Positions 14,464-15,837 of a stretch of 15,837 bases of DNA are shown here, in pieces. Under the pieces are notes generated by a model. That model ran no database searches and was not told the DNA's origin. It worked only from the letters and a program-made list of their open reading frames with translations. The stretch covers positions 1-15,837 of the forward strand of contig JAEKLK010000182.1 of the NCBI GenBank assembly GCA_019509895.1. Reading direction: 5' to 3'. This DNA is from Betaproteobacteria bacterium. GTDB taxonomy: Bacteria; Pseudomonadota; Gammaproteobacteria; Burkholderiales; SG8-39. A program made the position numbers and the translations under genes. Numbering within the stretch: the stretch's first letter is position 1; each line of letters opens with the position of its first letter.

Positions 14464-14477
14464 AGCGAAAGTATCGC
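14464..14477. promoter_or_regulatory. Very short divergent space between pepA and lptF
   Basis: Only 14 bp separate the two start codons. On the minus strand GATACT (14475-14470, 4 of 6 matches to the -10 consensus) lies 6 nt before the pepA ATG. On the plus strand the best -10-like hexamer is TATGCT at 14449-14454, inside the pepA coding region, which would leave a leader of about 16 nt for lptF. Neither gene has a clear Shine-Dalgarno sequence. Promoter placement is inference and the matches are weak. Confidence 0.3.
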
Positions 14478-15554
14478 ATGATCTTCCACCGGGCGCTCCT
14501 GCGCGAGTTCGCAAGCCTAGCCGGCGCAGTGTTCATGGCGCTCTTCGCCATCGCGCTCACTACGCAGCTCATTCGCCTGCTCGGCAAGGCGGCGGGCGGC
14601 TCGATTCCGACCGATGCGGTGCTCGCGTTTCTCGGCTTCTTCGCGCTCGGCGCGCTGCCCGTGCTGCTCTCGCTGACGATGTTCATCTCGGTGCTGATGA
14701 CGCTCACGCGCGGCTGGCGCGACTCCGAGATGGTGATCTGGTTCTCCTCCGGCCTGTCGCTCACCGCGTGGCTGAAGCCGGTGATGCTGTTCGCCCTGCC
14801 GCTCATCGCGGTGAGCGGCGCGCTCTCGCTCTTCATCTCGCCCTGGGCGGCGCAGATGGCGGCGCAGTACTCCTCGAAGCTCGAGACGCGCGACGATGTC
14901 TCGCGCGTCACGCCGGGCGTCTTCGGCGAGACCGCCAACAAGGAGCGCGTGTACTTCGTCGAGTCGGTCTCCGGCCACACCAACGAAGTGCAGAACGTGT
15001 TCGTCTCGTCGGTGCAGCAGGGCAAGGGCGGCGTCAGCATGAGCAGGAGCGGCCGCACCGAGACCGCGGCGAACGGCGATCGCTTCATCGTCCTCGAGCA
15101 GGGCCGCCGCTACGAGGGTGCGCCGGGCGACGAGCAGTACCGCGTGACCGAGTTCGACCGCTACGCCGCGCGCATCGAGTCGCGCGAGAGCGCGGAGCCC
15201 GAGCGCAACCAGAAGAACCTCTCGACCTGGGCGCTGATGTCCAACCCGACGAAGGAAAATCTGGCCGAGCTGGTCTGGCGGATCGGCATACCGGTGTCGT
15301 CGTTGGTGCTCGTGCTGCTCGCGATCCCGATGAGCTTCGTCAACCCGCGCGCCGGGCGCTCGGCCAACCTGCTCTTCGCGCTCCTCACCTATATGGTGTA
15401 CTCGAATCTGCTCTCGGTGAGCCAGGCGCGCGTGGCGCAGGGGCGGCTCGATTTCTCGCTCGGCATCTGGCTGGTGCACGCGGGCATGGTGCTGCTGCTC
15501 GTGGTGCTGTTCGCGCAGCGCATGCAGCTCATCAAGCTCAGGATCGGCAAGTGA
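14478..15554 (+). CDS. lptF: LptF, LPS export ABC transporter permease
   Basis: A 358-aa inner-membrane permease of the LptB2FGC complex, which extracts lipopolysaccharide and passes it to the periplasmic bridge. Three N-terminal membrane segments (about 12-34, 46-74, 98-121) and three C-terminal ones (about 268-287, 297-315, 328-346) flank a periplasmic beta-jellyroll domain (about 125-260), the LptF/LptG family plan. RDSEMVIWFSSGLS (81-94) is the cytoplasmic coupling region that contacts LptB. NPRAGRSANL near 289-298 is also typical. The stop overlaps the lptG GTG by four bases. Orientation and neighbours match the conserved order in which lptFG diverges from pepA-holC-valS. Confidence 0.97.
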   Translation: MIFHRALLREFASLAGAVFMALFAIALTTQLIRLLGKAAGGSIPTDAVLAFLGFFALGALPVLLSLTMFISVLMTLTRGWRDSEMVIWFSSGLSLTAWLKPVMLFALPLIAVSGALSLFISPWAAQMAAQYSSKLETRDDVSRVTPGVFGETANKERVYFVESVSGHTNEVQNVFVSSVQQGKGGVSMSRSGRTETAANGDRFIVLEQGRRYEGAPGDEQYRVTEFDRYAARIESRESAEPERNQKNLSTWALMSNPTKENLAELVWRIGIPVSSLVLVLLAIPMSFVNPRAGRSANLLFALLTYMVYSNLLSVSQARVAQGRLDFSLGIWLVHAGMVLLLVVLFAQRMQLIKLRIGK

Positions 15555-15837
15555 AGCCGCGCGCGAGCACGCTCGAGCGCTACCTGGCGCGCCAGATCTA
15601 CGGCGCCGCCGGCTTCGTGCTGCTCGGATTTCTCGCGCTGTTCGCTTTCTTCGACCTGATCGGCGAGCTCGGCGACCTCGGCAAGGGCGATTACGACCTG
15701 CGGCAGGTGTTCAGCTTCGTGATGCTCAATGCGCCCTCGCACGCCTACGAGCTTTTCCCGATCGTGGTGCTGATCGGCACGCTCTACGTGCTGGCGCACC
15801 TCGCGAGCAACTCCGAATACACCGTGATGCGCGGCTC
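15551..15837 (+). CDS. lptG: LptG, LPS export ABC transporter permease (partial, C-terminus beyond right edge)
   Basis: The first 95 codons of the second permease of the LPS transporter. The start is a GTG at 15551 that shares GTGA with the lptF stop. The N-terminus reads MKPRASTLERYLARQIY, the usual LptG opening, followed by a first membrane helix (about 17-37) and a second segment (about 62-80). SNSEYTVMRGS (85-95) is the family's cytoplasmic coupling region that meets LptB. The frame runs off the window with no stop. It forms the heterodimer partner of LptF and is co-transcribed with it. Confidence 0.95.
   Translation, partial: MKPRASTLERYLARQIYGAAGFVLLGFLALFAFFDLIGELGDLGKGDYDLRQVFSFVMLNAPSHAYELFPIVVLIGTLYVLAHLASNSEYTVMRG

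Overview
The window is about 15.8 kb of GC-rich, densely coding bacterial chromosome. The divergent block pepA-holC-small ORF-valS against lptF-lptG, the Sox gene content and the high GC at third codon positions suggest a betaproteobacterium with sulfur-oxidising capacity. This is inferred from gene order and protein character; there is no rRNA or other marker gene to fix the taxonomy. I see no tRNA, rRNA, CRISPR array, insertion sequence, prophage or plasmid function.

Region 1 (1-5730, minus strand) is a sulfur-oxidation operon. It reads moaC - soxY - soxZ - soxA - soxX - soxB, then after a 64-bp gap a membrane protein with a spermidine-synthase-like methyltransferase fold that runs off the left edge. 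SoxYZ carries the sulfur substrate on a cysteine in the C-terminal GGCGG of SoxY. SoxXA (c-type cytochromes) attaches thiosulfate oxidatively, and SoxB hydrolyses off sulfate. soxCD is not in the window. MoaC makes the molybdenum cofactor precursor and lies 27 bp upstream of soxY in the same direction.

Region 2 (5752-9441) holds a BepA-type M48 periplasmic protease gene on the plus strand, convergent with a chrB-domain gene on the minus strand. After these come a plus-strand pair, a TusA-family sulfur carrier translationally coupled to a secreted GlcG/HbpS-type protein, and then an unrecognised 165-aa ORF whose end overlaps the end of valS.

Region 3 (9389-15837) is housekeeping. pepA, holC, a 103-aa unknown and valS form a minus-strand operon with overlapping start and stop codons. 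lptF and lptG (LPS export permeases) run the other way, with lptG cut by the right edge.

The most notable non-coding pattern is the set of three divergent gene pairs (moaC|bepA, chrB|tusA, pepA|lptF). Their start codons lie only 21, 27 and 14 bp apart, with no clear Shine-Dalgarno sequences and with -10-like hexamers placed so that transcription would begin at or next to the start codon. In two of the pairs the plus- and minus-strand hexamers overlap. I did not find a clearly novel multi-gene system. The candidates for new biology are these compact bidirectional promoters, the membrane methyltransferase at the end of the sox operon, and the orphan ORF at 8944-9441.
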